A stretch of DNA of 64,000 nucleotides, from assembly GCA_029237695.1 (NCBI GenBank), contig CM055275.1, forward strand, positions 8,444,899-8,508,898. The letters are read 5' to 3'. The stretch comes from Conchocele bisecta. Its lineage: Eukaryota; Mollusca; Bivalvia; Lucinida; Thyasiridae. Below, in pieces: positions 30,325-43,000 of the stretch. The number at the start of each line of letters is the position of its first letter. The first letter of the stretch is position 1. The position numbers were made by a program, and so were the translations under genes. The notes under the pieces were generated by a model that was not told the origin of the DNA, did not search any database, and saw only the letters and a list, made by a program, of their open reading frames with translations.

Positions 30325-33300
30325 CTATCCTATAGGCTCTGTGTGCAACCCGTCTTCCATCACTCTCCTCTTGTCGTAGTACGCCGAGAGTCCTAATTTT
30401 TGTTGACAGTACGTCTTCATCACCCCGTTAATCATTCGGAATCCCCTGTTCTCCGCCATATCCCTACCCCCTTCGAGAGCACTCTTATACCTTCCCCAAG
30501 TCAGATCGTTAGATCTCTTCGACATCCCCTTGGCCGAGTGCTTAGATTTTCCATCACCACTCACGTAGTAACACTTGCTACACAGAGCGATGGCTCTATC
30601 TCCCTCGAATTCCAGCTTGAACAATCCCGGAGTTCTGTTGCTCCACGCGTCCCACGCCAACCACTCGGTCTTCTCCTTATTAAACTTTCTCTTCATATTC
30701 TTTCTCACCACCGCCGCCAGCGTCTCTCTCCGACAGCGCGAAGTACATGCTGTCAGTGTCCATCTGTATCAGTTCGAAATCTCCGCGATCCACGTACTTG
30801 TCCAAGAAATCGTAGTAGAACTCCAGCATCCGGAGCTTGGCCAACTGGTAGACCGCTATGCCACACTGAAACGGTCTGTTGATCACCACTCGAGTCTTCC
30901 TGCTCGATATCTCGTAAGCCTCCCCAATCTCCTCCAGGTCTTCGAACCACGCCGACCTCAGTGCCCGTCGACAGTCTTCTCATCCTTCGTATATGTGGTG
31001 TTCAGGTGTCTCTCTTGTGCCTCTATTAGCTTGCCACAACACGCGTTGCCAACCAGTTTGAATATCTCCGCCAACACCGTCTTGCTCTTGTCTACGTCCC
31101 CCCGTCCGTCTGGCAGCGGTGACCTCTTCCACGAACCACTGAAACGGTTTGCCGGCGTGTAGTCTATCACCCTATGCACCGCCTTGATGATCAGACCGTG
31201 CTCCAGATACCACTTTAGCAGTGGGGAGTATATGATCATCTTCTTCGCGACATTGCCCCCACGAGCTTTCTCTGTCCTTCGACCCTTTTCCTCCCGGTAC
31301 TGGCCAGGTAGTCCTTCATGTGCTGCGGAACATCGTTCTCATCGATTTCTTGATTAACGAACAGCGGTGACATTTCCGAGAACTTGTCTCTCAACGTTCC
31401 GGGACCTCTATATCCAACTCCGCAAATCCGAACCACTTTTCACTCCTGACCTTCCTCACGAAACAGTCTATACGTCGACTGGGTCGTCACACGTCCATAT
31501 CGTCTCCTCCCCGCACGGCATGTCTTTCGACAGGGTAGACAGATACAGTGCATTGGCGTCGTACCCCATCACCGCCTTGCACATCTTCTCCTCCCGACTA
31601 CCTACCTGACCCCTGATCGTCGACCTGCCAGCCTCTGCGTATCTGGAGAACACTATGGACGGACCACCGACCAATCCCTGCTTCATCATCTCATAAGTTT
31701 CAGACTTCGGTGACCACAGCTCGGGTGTGTCCGCCTTCCCATCGATCGTCCCACGAAGTAGGTACTGAAGGGAAACACCGGGCAGAGACACAGCATCCTT
31801 GAGTATATCCACACCTCTTCCTCTGTAGAACTCCGTCATCTTAGTTAGAGCCTCTAGGAACGGTCCGACATCCAAGTCGTTGTAGTGTTGCAACCATTCC
31901 TTGAAACGTCTTCATCCCATTTTCTTGGAATACCTTCTTACACTCTTTCCACTCGGACAACGACAGTAGGAACTCACCCTTCAACTTCGAGTACCACTCG
32001 GGATAGTCTGGCAGCCCCGGATGGTCGATCTTGTCCGCGCTATCGAACCACTCGTACGGGAAGTGAGACTTTATCGTTTTACAGTCGTACGCCTTAACCC
32101 ACCGGTCGTACGTGGTACCGGGTCCCAGATACTGGATGATGTCGAGAAATCTAAACTCCGGGGTAAACAGAAACATCGTCGTGCTGGCTCTCTTTCCGAC
32201 CATCACCTTAGTCACGGTGGCCGCCAACTTCTCGACAAAGTACTGCTTGATGAGGTTCAGGTCGTACCTGCTACAGTTGAACCCCACCACCGGGACTTGG
32301 TCAATCCAAGAGACAATCTTTGCTTGCTGAGACTTCGATAGCATATCTATATCGGCCGGCAGATACTTCTTCCTAACCCCCTCCCTGATTGCCTTGCCTC
32401 TCATCTGTAGCTCGGTCACGAACTTCTCGACTAGCGTGTCAGGATCTCGTTCGCAGATGTGGGTTATCCCTTCATGCATCGTATCCCCCAAAGACACAGA
32501 TATAGGAACGTGCTCGACCTCGAAGGTCAGGTCTTTGGTGGGTTGAGTGGTTTTTGACTTGTCGAGATACGCCTCGAAGTCATAGACTATCTGGTGAGGG
32601 TACAGAGTCGTCTCCTCCTCGCGCGGTGATTGTGGATAGTAGGTATTAATTTTATCAAAATTATCATTCAACCACTCGCACTCCCACATCACCACCAGCT
32701 CGTAACCCGCCTCCCTTATCTTGGCGTCTCGAATTTTCGTCTTCCTGTACCTCATATACAGCGCTGTATTACCGTGATGAATCGGACACCCGTGCCAGTA
32801 GCATCCGTGAAACTGAAACACGGTCTTGGTCTCGTGACAATATCCATCGACAGGATCGCCGGCCACCCACCTCTCTCCACCGTGACCGCATCTCGCGTGA
32901 TGTATGTGCTTTCCCAATCTCTCTTCTTCTCTGCTCAACCATTGAATCGATCTCTCGCTCGCTGACCCCTTCCCTTGGGATAGAACGCCTTCTCGTATGC
33001 AGACTGTGGTCTCTCTACGATCTTACCTGGACATGTCACCACGGTCTTCCCACCCATGCAGGTGGTCGCGTGCCTGTGCATGTTACACGACTTTGTGAAC
33101 CGTTGTTGGCATCCGGAGCACCCGTACTCGTTCGTCATCTTGCGGAGGTTCGTTATGAGGAAAGAGTGACCTCCAAACATTCCTATCGTCATTGTCTTCT
33201 CCCCAACCACATCGTAATTTGCCGGAACCTTCATGAGATACCACACTCCCTCGTCGGTGGGCTCGTAAACGCGAATGCCCATCTTGAAGTGCTCTTCGAC

Positions 33301-34276
33301 CTTCTTAATATCTTTCAAGGGAATTCCCTTACTATCCGGTCCGTTATCGTGACCGAGATATTCGTTAGCTAGAGTTACGTGCATTCTCACAACAGCGGTC
33401 TGGTCTCCCTCCACGGTGGATGGCTATGCACCTAAACAGACACAAGTAGTCGTCGTACGTGTCGACGGAATACATTCCCTTTTTCTGTCTTAACCAGTCT
33501 GGGAGTTTTCCCGCTCCCATGAGAAGTTGTTGAGCGTCGATGATCATCTTCACCTCGACCGATATCCAACGAACGAAGGTCCATTTTGTGTTTGGTCTAT
33601 CAACTTTGTCGATGTCCATTCGACCTTTCTCTCTATCGGATATCCAACTCTCGGCTTTGGCGATCTCGTTTATCCACGGACTGCCCTTTGATTGTTTGTG
33701 ATAGATCATAGTAGCGTCGGTCTCTATGTTCCTAATACGATACGAGCACGAATACCTCAGATAACACGCCGTGGTCATCTCTGGACGAATTTTATTCATT
33801 ATGCGATTAGCGATCTCCCCATCTACCCCCCTCTCGAAAGTCCATACTATCTTCCTCCTACCCCTATCAACAGTTTCCCTAACTTCGGCTTCTTCGGCGA
33901 GAATCCTGGGACCCTCCTCCACCAAAGCTCTGGCGATATCTCTCCTACTCTTAGGAGGTCTCCCAACCAACCCTTGATAAATCTTATTGTAGTACGCCTT
34001 GAATAGTGGTTTTCTACGCGCGCTGGGATCTTCTTTTACACGCTGCGCGTAAGCAGTGGCGCGCAGACTGGCCGTCGTCTCGTTCTCCAATTTCTCGGAG
34101 CGTTTTTCAGGGTCAGCGGGCAGTCGTCCGGTCGAAACCGCACGTCGCAGCCTCTCCTCGTAGACGATGGCTCGCGCGTCACTTATCCTATCTGCTATAT
34201 CTTTCTTGAGTCTCAAACCTCTTAGGGAAATTCCCCAACTCTTAGCTTGCTCTCTCATTTGCTTTATGGTAGACAT
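30325..34276 (-). CDS. polB: Family B DNA polymerase (Polinton PolB), multiply frameshifted
   Basis: ATG 34276 is chosen: it lies exactly 6 nt after TTATACTC. In order: SAP-like N terminus (WGISLRGLRLKKDIADRI); LCLFRCIAIHRG; C2H2 zinc finger (GCSGCQQRF...HRHATTC, about 33120-33058); an endonuclease-like block (FQFHGCYWHGCP); Exo I VYDFEAYLD (about 32581); Exo II VGFNCSRYDLNL; palm motif A GYDANALYLS (about 31560); motif B KLVGNACCGK (about 31047); motif C QMDTDSMYF (about 30760); and a basic thumb. About 1300 codons, normal for the family. Replicates the element, probably by protein priming. At least seven breaks (about 33390, 32937, 31870, 31450, 31238, 30970, 30890, 30700), so no full product from this sequence as written. 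Confidence 0.95.
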
Positions 34277-34282
34277 TATACT

Positions 34283-34319
34283 GAGTATAACCAATAGATT
34301 TTTATCTTCAATAGGGTGT
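34283..34319 (-). promoter_or_regulatory. Putative class 1 promoter motif of PolB
   Basis: On the minus strand ACACCCTATT, AGATAAAAA and TTATACTC, ending 6 nt before ATG 34276, matching the arrangement before 18458. Confidence 0.65.
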
Positions 34320-34362
34320 AGTTTATTTGTAATAAATGTATGACAGATTGCTGTAATATACT

Positions 34363-34723
34363 GAGTATAACATAGGGATTCTTATCTCTAATAGGGTGTA
34401 TCTTCTCATGTCATAAATATATGGTCTCGCGGTTGATGAAAAATATGTTCTCATACATACCCGCCGAACAGTAGGTGTGTTTTTAAAAAAATTATGCTTA
34501 CTCCCCCCTTTGTGTTTGGAAAAATTAAAATTATGCCTACTCCCCCCTTCGTGTTTTGAAAAATTAAAATTACTCCCATTCTCATAAATATTCTCATAAA
34601 AATGGAGGAAAATCTGAGTAGTATATAAGAGTCATTAATTATAGCACCACCTGGTGGGAGGCACCACGTGTAGCCGGTGTCTTCCAGAGGGTGGTGGTAT
34701 CATTTTGACTCTTATATACTACT
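34363..34723 (-). repeat. Polinton right terminal inverted repeat
   Basis: Inverse of 17709-18069 with only a few differences; it ends GACTCTTATATACTACT. It carries its own class 1 motif at the inner edge (34363-34399) and the same 106-bp fold-back tip (34618-34723). Confidence 0.97.
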
Positions 34724-34728
34724 TTCAC
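34724..34728. repeat. Target-site duplication, right (TTCAC)
   Basis: Matches 17704-17708; see the left copy for the one-base ambiguity. Confidence 0.8.
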
Positions 34729-36489
34729 TGTAAATCAGGCATATGATCATGGAGGTTCCCAGGGTGTCCAGCTTAGAGAGGTTTCACTGTAAATCAGGCA
34801 TTTGATCATGGAGGTCCCCAGGGTGTCCGTCTTAGAAAGGTTTCACTGTAAATCTGGCATTTGATCATGGAGGTCCCCAGGGTGTCCGTCTTAGAGAGGT
34901 TTCACTGTAAATCTGGCATTTGATCATGGAGGTCCCCAGGGTGTCCGTCTTAGAGAGGTTTCACTGTAAATCTGGCATTTGATCATGGAGTCCCCAGGGT
35001 GTCCGTCTTAGAAAGGTTTCACTGTAAATCAGTCATTTGATCATGGAGATCCCCAGGGTGTCCGGCTTAGAAAGGTTTCACTGTAAATCTGGCATTTGAT
35101 CATGGAGGTCCCCAGGGTGTCCGTCTTAGAAAGGTTTCACTGTAAATCAGGCATTTGATCATGGAGATCCCCAGGGTGTCCGGCTTAGAAAGCTTTCACT
35201 GTAAATCAGGCATTTGATCATGGAGGTCCCCAGGGTGTCCGGCTTAGAGAGGTTTCACTGTAAACCAGGCATCTGATCATGGAGGTCCCCAGGGTGTCCG
35301 TCTTAGAGAGGTATCACTGTAAATCAGGCATTTGATCATGGAGGTCCCCAGGGGGGGTGTCCCGTCTTAAGAAAGGTTTCACTGTAAATCAGGCATTTGA
35401 TCATGGAGGACCCCAGGGTGTCCGGCTTAGAGAGGTATCACTGTAAATCAGGCATTTGATCATGGAGGTCCCCAGGGTGTCCGGATTAGAGAGGTTTCAC
35501 TGTAAATCAGGCATTTGATCATGGAGGTCCCCAGGGTGTCCGGATTAGAGAGGTTTCACTGTAAATCAGGCATTTGATCATGGAGGTCCCCAGGGTGTCC
35601 GTCTTAGAAAGGTTTCACTGTAAATCTGGCATTTGATCATGGAGGTCCCCAGGGTGTCCGTCTTAGAAAGGTTTCACTGTAAATCAGGCATTTGATCATT
35701 GAGATCCACAGGGTGTCCGGCTTAGAAAGGTTTCACTGTAAATCAGGCATTTGATCATGGAGGTCCCCAGGGAGTCCGTCTTAGAAAGGTTTCGCTGCAA
35801 AATCAGTCATTTGATCATGGAGGTCCCCAGGGTGTCCGTCTTAGAAAGGTTTCACTGTAAATCAGGCATTTGATCATGGAGGACCCCAGGGTGTCCGGCT
35901 TAGAGAGGTATCACTGTAAATCAGGCATTTGATCATGGAGGTCCCCAGGGTGTCCGGATTAGAGAGGTTTCACTGTAAATCAGGCATTTGATCATGGAGG
36001 TCCCCAGGGTGTCCGGATTATAGAGGTTTCACTGTAAATCAGGCATTTGATCATGGAGGTCCCCAGGGTGTCCGGCTTAGAGAGGTTTCACTGTAAATCT
36101 GGCATTTGATCATGGAGGTCCCCAGGGTGTCCGTCTTAGAGAGGTTTCACTGTAAATCTGGCATTTGATCATGGAGGTCCCCAGGGTGTCCGTCTTAGAA
36201 AGGTTTCACTGTAAATCAGTCATTTGATCATGGAGATCCCCAGGGTGTCCGGCTTAGAAAGGTTTCACTGTAAATCTGGCATTTGATCATGGAGGTCCCC
36301 AGGGTGTCCGTCTTAGAAAGGTTTCACTGTAAATCAGGCATTTGATCATGGAGATCCCCATGGTGTCCGGCTTAGAAAGGTTTCACTGTAAATCAGGCAT
36401 TTGATCATGGAGGTCCCCAGGGTGTCCGGCTTAGAGAAGTTTCACTGTAAACCAGGCATCTGATCAGGAGGTCCCCAGGGTGTCCGTCT

Positions 36490-39400
36490 TAGAGAGGTAT
36501 CACTGTAAATTTTTTCATTTTTTGCATGGATCGGGTGAGGTCAGGGTGGGTTTTCCGGTCCTTAGTTTTCACTGTAAATCAGGCATTTGATCATGGAGGT
36601 CCCCAGGTGTCCGGCTTTAGAGGAGGTTTATAAAACTTTGTTATCAGGGCCATTTTGATCAATTTGAGGTCCCCAGGTGTCCGAATTTTAGAAAGGAGGT
36701 TCACCCCTGTATTCAGCATTTGATCATGGAGGTCCCCCAGGGTGTCCGTCTTAGAAAGGTTTCACTGTTAAATCTGGCCTTTGCCCTCATGGAGGATCAG
36801 GGTGTCCGGTCCTTAGAGGTTATTCACTGTAAATCAGGCATTTGAACATGGGGAGATCCCCAGGGTTTGTCGGGCTTTAGAGTTTCCCCACTTGTAGGCA
36901 GGCATTTGATCATGGAGGTCCCCAGGGAGTGTTTCCGTCTTAGGAAAGGTCGGGGGGGCCCCTTTGGCATCAGTTCATTTGATTCCCCATTGGAGGTCCC
37001 CAGGGTGGTTTCCCGGGTCCTTAGAAAGGTTTCACTGTAAATTCAGGCATTTGGATCATGGAGGACCCCAGGGTTTTGCCGGCTTTAGGAGGTCCTTCAC
37101 TTAAATACAGGCCCCATGATCATGGAGGCCCCAGGGTTGTCCGATTTAGAAAGGAAGTTTCACCCCTGTAAACAGCTTTGATCCATGGAGGTCCCCAGGG
37201 TTGTCCGGATTTTATAAAGAGGTTTCCCCACCTTTGGTAAATCAGGCATGAATCCCCCCATGGAGGTTTCTCCCAGTTTGTCGGATTTATAGAGGTCACC
37301 CCCTGGTATTCAGGCATTGAAAATCCCCATTTAAGAGGTCCCCGTCCGCTTAGAAAGGAGGTTTCACGGTATCCCGGCATTTGATCATTTGGAGGTCCCC
37401 AGGGTGTCCCGGCTTAGAAAGGGATGTTTCAAACTGTAAATCCCCTGGCCATTTTGAAAATCATGGAGGTCCCAGGGTGTCCGGCTTAGAGGTTTCACTG
37501 TAAATTCAGGCAATGATCATCCCCGGAGGTCCCCAGTGGTTTTCCGGCCCTTAGGAGAGGTTTTTCACTTGTTTATCTGGCCCCATTTGATCAAATGGAG
37601 GTCTGGTGGGTCCAGCTAAAGAAAGGTTTCACCCCTGGGTAAATCAGGCAATTTTGATCATGAGGTCCCCACCAGGGGTCCGTCTAGAGAGGTTTTCAAC
37701 CTTGTTTATCAGGCATTTTGATCATGAAGGTTCCCAGGCCGTGTCCATCTTTAGAGGAGGTCCCCACCCTTGTAAATCAGCATTTGATCATTGAGGTCCC
37801 CCAGGTGTCCCGTCTTAGAAGGTTTCACTGTAAATCAGGCATTTTGATCATGGAGGTCCCCAGGGTGTCCGTCTTAGAAAAGGTTTCACTGTAAATTTCA
37901 GGCAATGATCATGGAGGTCCCCGGGTGTCCGTCTTAGGTTTCGCCTGTTAAATCTGGCATTTGATGATGGAGGTCCCCAGGGTGTCCGTCTTAGAAAGGT
38001 TTCACTGTAAATCAGGCATTTGATCATAGAGGTTCCCAGGGTGTCCGTCTTAGAAAGGTTTCGCTGTAAATCTGGCATTTGATCATGGAGGTCCCCAGGG
38101 TGTCCAGCTTAGAAAGGTTTCACTGTAAATCAGGCATTTGATCATGGAGGTTCCCAGGGTGTCCGTCTTAGAAAGGTTTCGCTGTAAATCTGGCATTTGA
38201 TCATGGAGGTTCCCAGGGTGTCCAGCTTAGAAAGGTTTCACTGTAAATCAGGCATTTGATCATGGAGGTCCCCAGGGTGTCCGTCTTAGAAAGGTTTCAC
38301 TGTAAAATCAGGCATTTGATCATGGAGGACCCAGGTGTCCATCTTAGAAAGGTTTCACTGTAAACCAGGCATTTGATCATGGAGGTCCCCAGGGTGTCCG
38401 TCTTAGAAGGTTTCATGTAAATTCAGGCTGATCATGGAGGTCCCAGGGTGTCCGGCTTAGAGAGTTTCACTGTAAATCAGGCATTTGATCATGGAGGTCC
38501 CCAGGGTATCCGTCTTAGAGAGGTTTCACTGTAAATCAGGCATTTGATCATGGAGGTCCCCAGGGTGTCCCAGCTTAGAAAGGTTTCACTGTAAATCAGG
38601 CATTTGATCATGGAGGTCCCCAGGGTGTCCGCTAGAGAGTTTCACTGTAAATCAGGCATTTGAACATGGAGGTCCCCAGGGTGTCCCGCTTAGAGAGGTT
38701 TCACTGTAAATCAGCATTTGATCATGGAGGTCCCCAGGGTGTCTTAGAAAGGTTTCGCTGAAATCGGCATTTGATCCATGAGGTTCATGTCCAGTTAGAA
38801 AGGTTTCATCCTGTAAATCAGGCATTTGATCAGGAGGTCCCAGGGTGTCCCTTAGAAAGGTTTCACTGTAAATCAGGCATTTGTCATTGGAGGTTCCCAG
38901 GGTGTCCGCTTAGAGGTTTGTCGCTGTAAAATCAGGCATTTGATCATGGAGGTTCCCCAGGGTGTCCGTCTTAGAAAGGTTTCGCTGTAAATCAGGCATT
39001 TGATCATCGGAGGTCAGGGTGTCCATCTATGGTTTACTGTAAACAGGCATTTGTCATGAGGTCCCAGGGTTCCGTCTTAGAAAGGTTTCACTGTAAATCA
39101 GGCATTTGATCATGGAGGTCCCCCAGGGTGTCCGTCTTAGAAAGGTTTCACTGTAAATCAGGCATTTGATCTGGAGGTCCCCAGGGTGTCCGTCTTAGAA
39201 AGGTTTCACTGTAAATCAGGCATTTGATCATGGAGGTCCCCAGTGTCATGAAACCTTAGGTATGTCAGAGGTTTCATGTAAATCAGGCATTTGATCATGG
39301 AGGTCCCCAGGTGTCCCCGGCTTAGTGTCCGTTCTTTAGAGGTTTCGCCTCGGTTTCACTGTAAATCAGGCATTTGATCATGGAGGCCCCAGGGTGTCCA

Positions 39401-40080
39401 GCTTAGAAAGGTCACGTAAATCAGCATTTGATTTCATGGAGGTCCCCAGGGGTGTCCGTTTAAAGATTGTTTTCACTGGTAATCAGGCATTTGAACTGGA
39501 GGTCCCCAGGGTGTCGTCTTAGAGAGGTCACGGGTGAAACGGCATTGACATGAGGTCCCCAGGGTGTCCGTCTTAGAAATCGCTGTAAATCTGGCATTTG
39601 ATCTGGAGGTTCCCCAGGTGTCCAGCTTAGAAAGGTTTCACTAAATCAGGCATTTGATCATGGAGGTCCCCAGGTGTCCGTCTAGAAAAGGTTTCACTGT
39701 AAATCAGGCATTTGTGATCATGGAGGTTCCCAGGGTGTCCAGCTTAGAAAGGTTTCGCTCGCTGTAAATCGGCATTTGATCATGGAGGTTCTGTCCAGCT
39801 TAGAAAGGTTCGTCGCGTAAATCAGGCATTTGACATGGAGGTTCCCATGTCCAGCTTAGAAAGGTTTTCATGTAAATCAGGCTTTGATCCATGGAGGTCC
39901 CCCCAGGGTTCCGTCTTAGAAAGGTTTCACTGTAAATCAGGCATTTGATCATGGAGGCAGGGGTGTCCGTCTTAGAGAGGTTTCACTGTAAATCAGCATT
40001 TGATCATGGTCCCCTGTCCGTTTAGAAAGGTTTCACTGTAAATCAGGCATTTGATCATGGGTCCCCAGGGTGTCCATCTT
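36490..40080. other. Minisatellite segment with dense random indels (likely poor assembly)
   Basis: Units here carry many one- to four-base insertions and deletions, mostly in C, G and T runs (for example TTTCCCCACTTG, GGGGGGCCCC), unlike the clean units on both sides. The pattern looks like uncorrected long-read error. ORFs reported here have no meaning. Confidence 0.8.
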
Positions 40081-43000
40081 AGAAATGTTTCATGTAAATC
40101 AGCATGATCATGGAGGTCCCCAGGGTGTCCGTCTTAGAAAGGTTTCGCTGTAAATCAGGCATTTGATCATGGAGGTTCCCAGGGTGTCCAGCTTAGAAAG
40201 GTTTCACTGTAAATCAGGCATTTGATCATGGAGGTCCCCAGTGTCCGTCTTAGAAAGGTTTCACTGTAAATCAGGCATTTGACCATGGAGGTCCCCAGGG
40301 TGTCCGTCTTATAGAGGTTTCACTGTAAATCTGGCATTTGATCATGGAGGTCCCCAGGGTGTCCGTCTTAGAAAGGTTTCACTGTAAATCAGGCATTTGA
40401 TCATGGAGGTCCCCAGGGTGTCCATCTTAGAAAGGTTTCACTGTAAATCAGGCATTTGATCATGGAGGTCCCCAGGGTGTCCGTCTTATAGAGGTTTCAC
40501 TGTAAATCAGGCATTTGATCATGGAGGTCCCTAGGGTGTCCAGCTTAGAAAGGTTTCACTGTAAATCAGGCATTTGATCATGGAGGTCCCCAGGGTGTCT
40601 TGCTTAGAGAGGTTTCACTGTAAATCAGGCATTTGATCATGGAGGTCCCCAGGGTGTCCGTCTTAGAAAGGTTTCACTGTAAATCAGGCATTTGATCATG
40701 GAGGTCCCCAGGGTGTCCGTCTTAGAAAGGTTTCACTGTAAATCAGGCATTTGATCATGCAGGTCCCCAGTGTGTCCGTCTTAGAAAGGTTTCACTGTAA
40801 ATCTGGCATTTGATCATGGAGGTCCCCAGGGTGTCCGGCTTAGAAAGGTTTCACTGTAAATCAGGCATTTGATCATGGAGGTCCCCAGGGTGTCCGGCTT
40901 AGAGAGGTTTCACTGTAAATCTGGCATTTGATCATGGAGGTCCCCAGGGTGTCCAGCTTAGAAAGGTTTCACTGTAAATCAGGCATTTGATCATGGAGGT
41001 CCCCAGGGTGTCCGTCTTAGAGAGGTTTCACTGTAAATCAGGCATTTGATCATGAAGGTCCCCAGCGTGTCCGTCTTACTTAAATCAGGCATTTGATCAT
41101 GGAGGTCCCCAGGGTGTCCGTCTTAGAAAGGTTTCACTGTAAATCAGGCATTTGATCATGGAGGTCCCCAGGGTGTCCGTCTTAGAAAGGTTTCACTGTA
41201 AATCAGGCATTTGATCATGGAGGACCCCAGGGTGTCCGTCTTAGAAAGGTTTCGCTGTAAATCTGGCATTTGATTATGGAGGTCCCCAGGGTGTCCGTCT
41301 TAGAAAGGTTTCACTGTAAATCAGGCATTTGATCATAGAGGTTCCCAGGGTGTCCGTCTTAGAAAGGTTTCGCTGTAAATCTGGCATTTGATCATGGAGG
41401 TCCCCAGGGTGTCCAGCTTAGAAAGGTTTCACTGTAAATCAGGCATTTGATCATGGAGGTTCCCAGGGTGTCCGTCTTAGAAAGGTTTCGCTGTAAATCT
41501 GGCATTTGATCATGAGGTCCCCGGGGAGGGTGTCCAGCTTAGAAAGGTTTCACTGTAAATCAGGCATTTGATCATGGAGGTCCCCAGGGTGTCCGTCTTA
41601 GAAAGGTTTCACTGTAAATCAGGCATTTGATCATGGAGGACCCCAGGGTGTCCATCTTAGAAAGGTTTCACTGTAAACCAGGCATTTGATCATGGAGGTC
41701 CCCAGGGTGTCCGTCTTAGAAAGGTTTCACTGTAAATCAGGCATTTGATCATGGAGGTCCCCAGGGTGTCCGGCTTAGAGAGGTTTCACTGTAAATCAGG
41801 CATTTGATCATGGAGGTCCCCAGGGTGTCCGTCTTAGAGAGGTTTCACTGTAAATCAGGCATTTGATCATGGAGGTCCCCAGGGTGTCCAGCTTAGAAAG
41901 GTTTCACTGTAAATCAGGCATTTGATCATGGAGGTCCCCAGGGTGTCCGTCTTAGAGATGTTTCACTGTAAATCAGGCATTTGAACATGGAGGTCCCCAG
42001 GGTGTCCGTCTTAGAGAGGTTTCACTGTAAATCAGGCATTTGATCATGGAGGTCCCCAGGGTGTCCGTCTTAGAAAGGTTTCGCTGTAAATCTGGCATTT
42101 GATCATGGAGGTTCCCAGGGTGTCCAGCTTAGAAAGGTTTCACTGTAAATCAGGCATTTGATCATGGAGGTCCCCAGGGTGTCCGTCTTAGAAAGGTTTC
42201 ACTGTAAATCAGGCATTTGATCATGGAGGTTCCCAGGGTGTCCAGCTTAGAAAGGTTTCGCTCGCTGTAAATCAGGCATTTGATCATGGAGGTTCCCAGG
42301 GTGTCCAGCTTAGAAAGGTTTCACTGTAAATCAGGCATTTGATCATGGAGGTCCCCAGGGTGTCCGTCTTAGAAAGGTTTCACTGTAAATCAGGCATTTG
42401 ATCATGGAGGTCCCCAGGGTGTCCGTCTTAGAGAGGTTTCACTGTAAATCAGGCATTTGATCATGGAGGTCCCCAGGGTGTCCGTCTTAGAAAGGTTTCA
42501 CTGTAAATCAGGCATTTGATCATGGAGGTCCCCAGGGTGTCCATCTTAGAAATGTTTCACTGTAAATCAGGCATTTGATCATGGAGGTCCCCAGGGTGTC
42601 CGTCTTAGAAAGGTTTCGCTGTAAATCAGGCATTTGATCATGGAGGTTCCCAGGGTGTCCAGCTTAGAAAGGTTTCACTGTAAATCAGGCATTTGATCAT
42701 GGAGGTCCCCAGGGTGTCCGTCTTAGAAAGGTTTCACTGTAAATCAGGCATTTGACCATGGAGGTCCCCAGGGTGTCCGTCTTAGAGAGGTTTCACTGTA
42801 AATCTGGCATTTGATCATGGAGGTCCCCAGGGTGTCCGTCTTAGAAAGGTTTCACTGTAAATCAGGCATTTGATCATGGAGGTCCCCAGGGTGTCCATCT
42901 TAGAAATGTTTCACTGTAAATCAGGCATTTGATCATGGAGGTCCCCAGGGTGTCCGTCTTAGAGAGGTTTCACTGTAAATCAGGCATTTGATCATGGAGG

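Larger units (their letters stand above)
17709..34723. mobile_element. Polinton/Maverick (adintovirus-like) element, 17,015 bp
   Basis: A complete self-synthesising DNA transposon/virus-like element with 361-bp terminal inverted repeats beginning AGTAGTATATAAGAGTC and a 5-6 bp target duplication in the minisatellite. It carries PolB, integrase, FtsK/HerA-type ATPase, hexon-like and penton-like capsid proteins, plus fibre-like, pVI-like and several small membrane proteins. Gene order from left: small ORFs (+), membrane protein, fibre and penton (-), a large virion-type protein (+), pVI-like (-), MCP, ATPase, four further proteins and integrase (+), PolB (-). No adenain-type protease is recognised. 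Most long genes are frameshifted, so mobility now is doubtful, unless assembly errors explain the breaks. Confidence 0.97.

Noticed and set aside
30400..34209. Plus-strand ORFs of 60-195 codons between 30.4 and 34.2 kb
   Set aside because: Antisense shadows of PolB, whose motifs A, B, C and Exo I-II are on the minus strand.
17709..34723. Recent infection or contamination by a free virus
   Set aside because: TIRs, target duplication and host minisatellite on both sides show integration as a Polinton.
37120..38078. ORFs in the right minisatellite arm
   Set aside because: Located in the indel-rich, probably misassembled segment.
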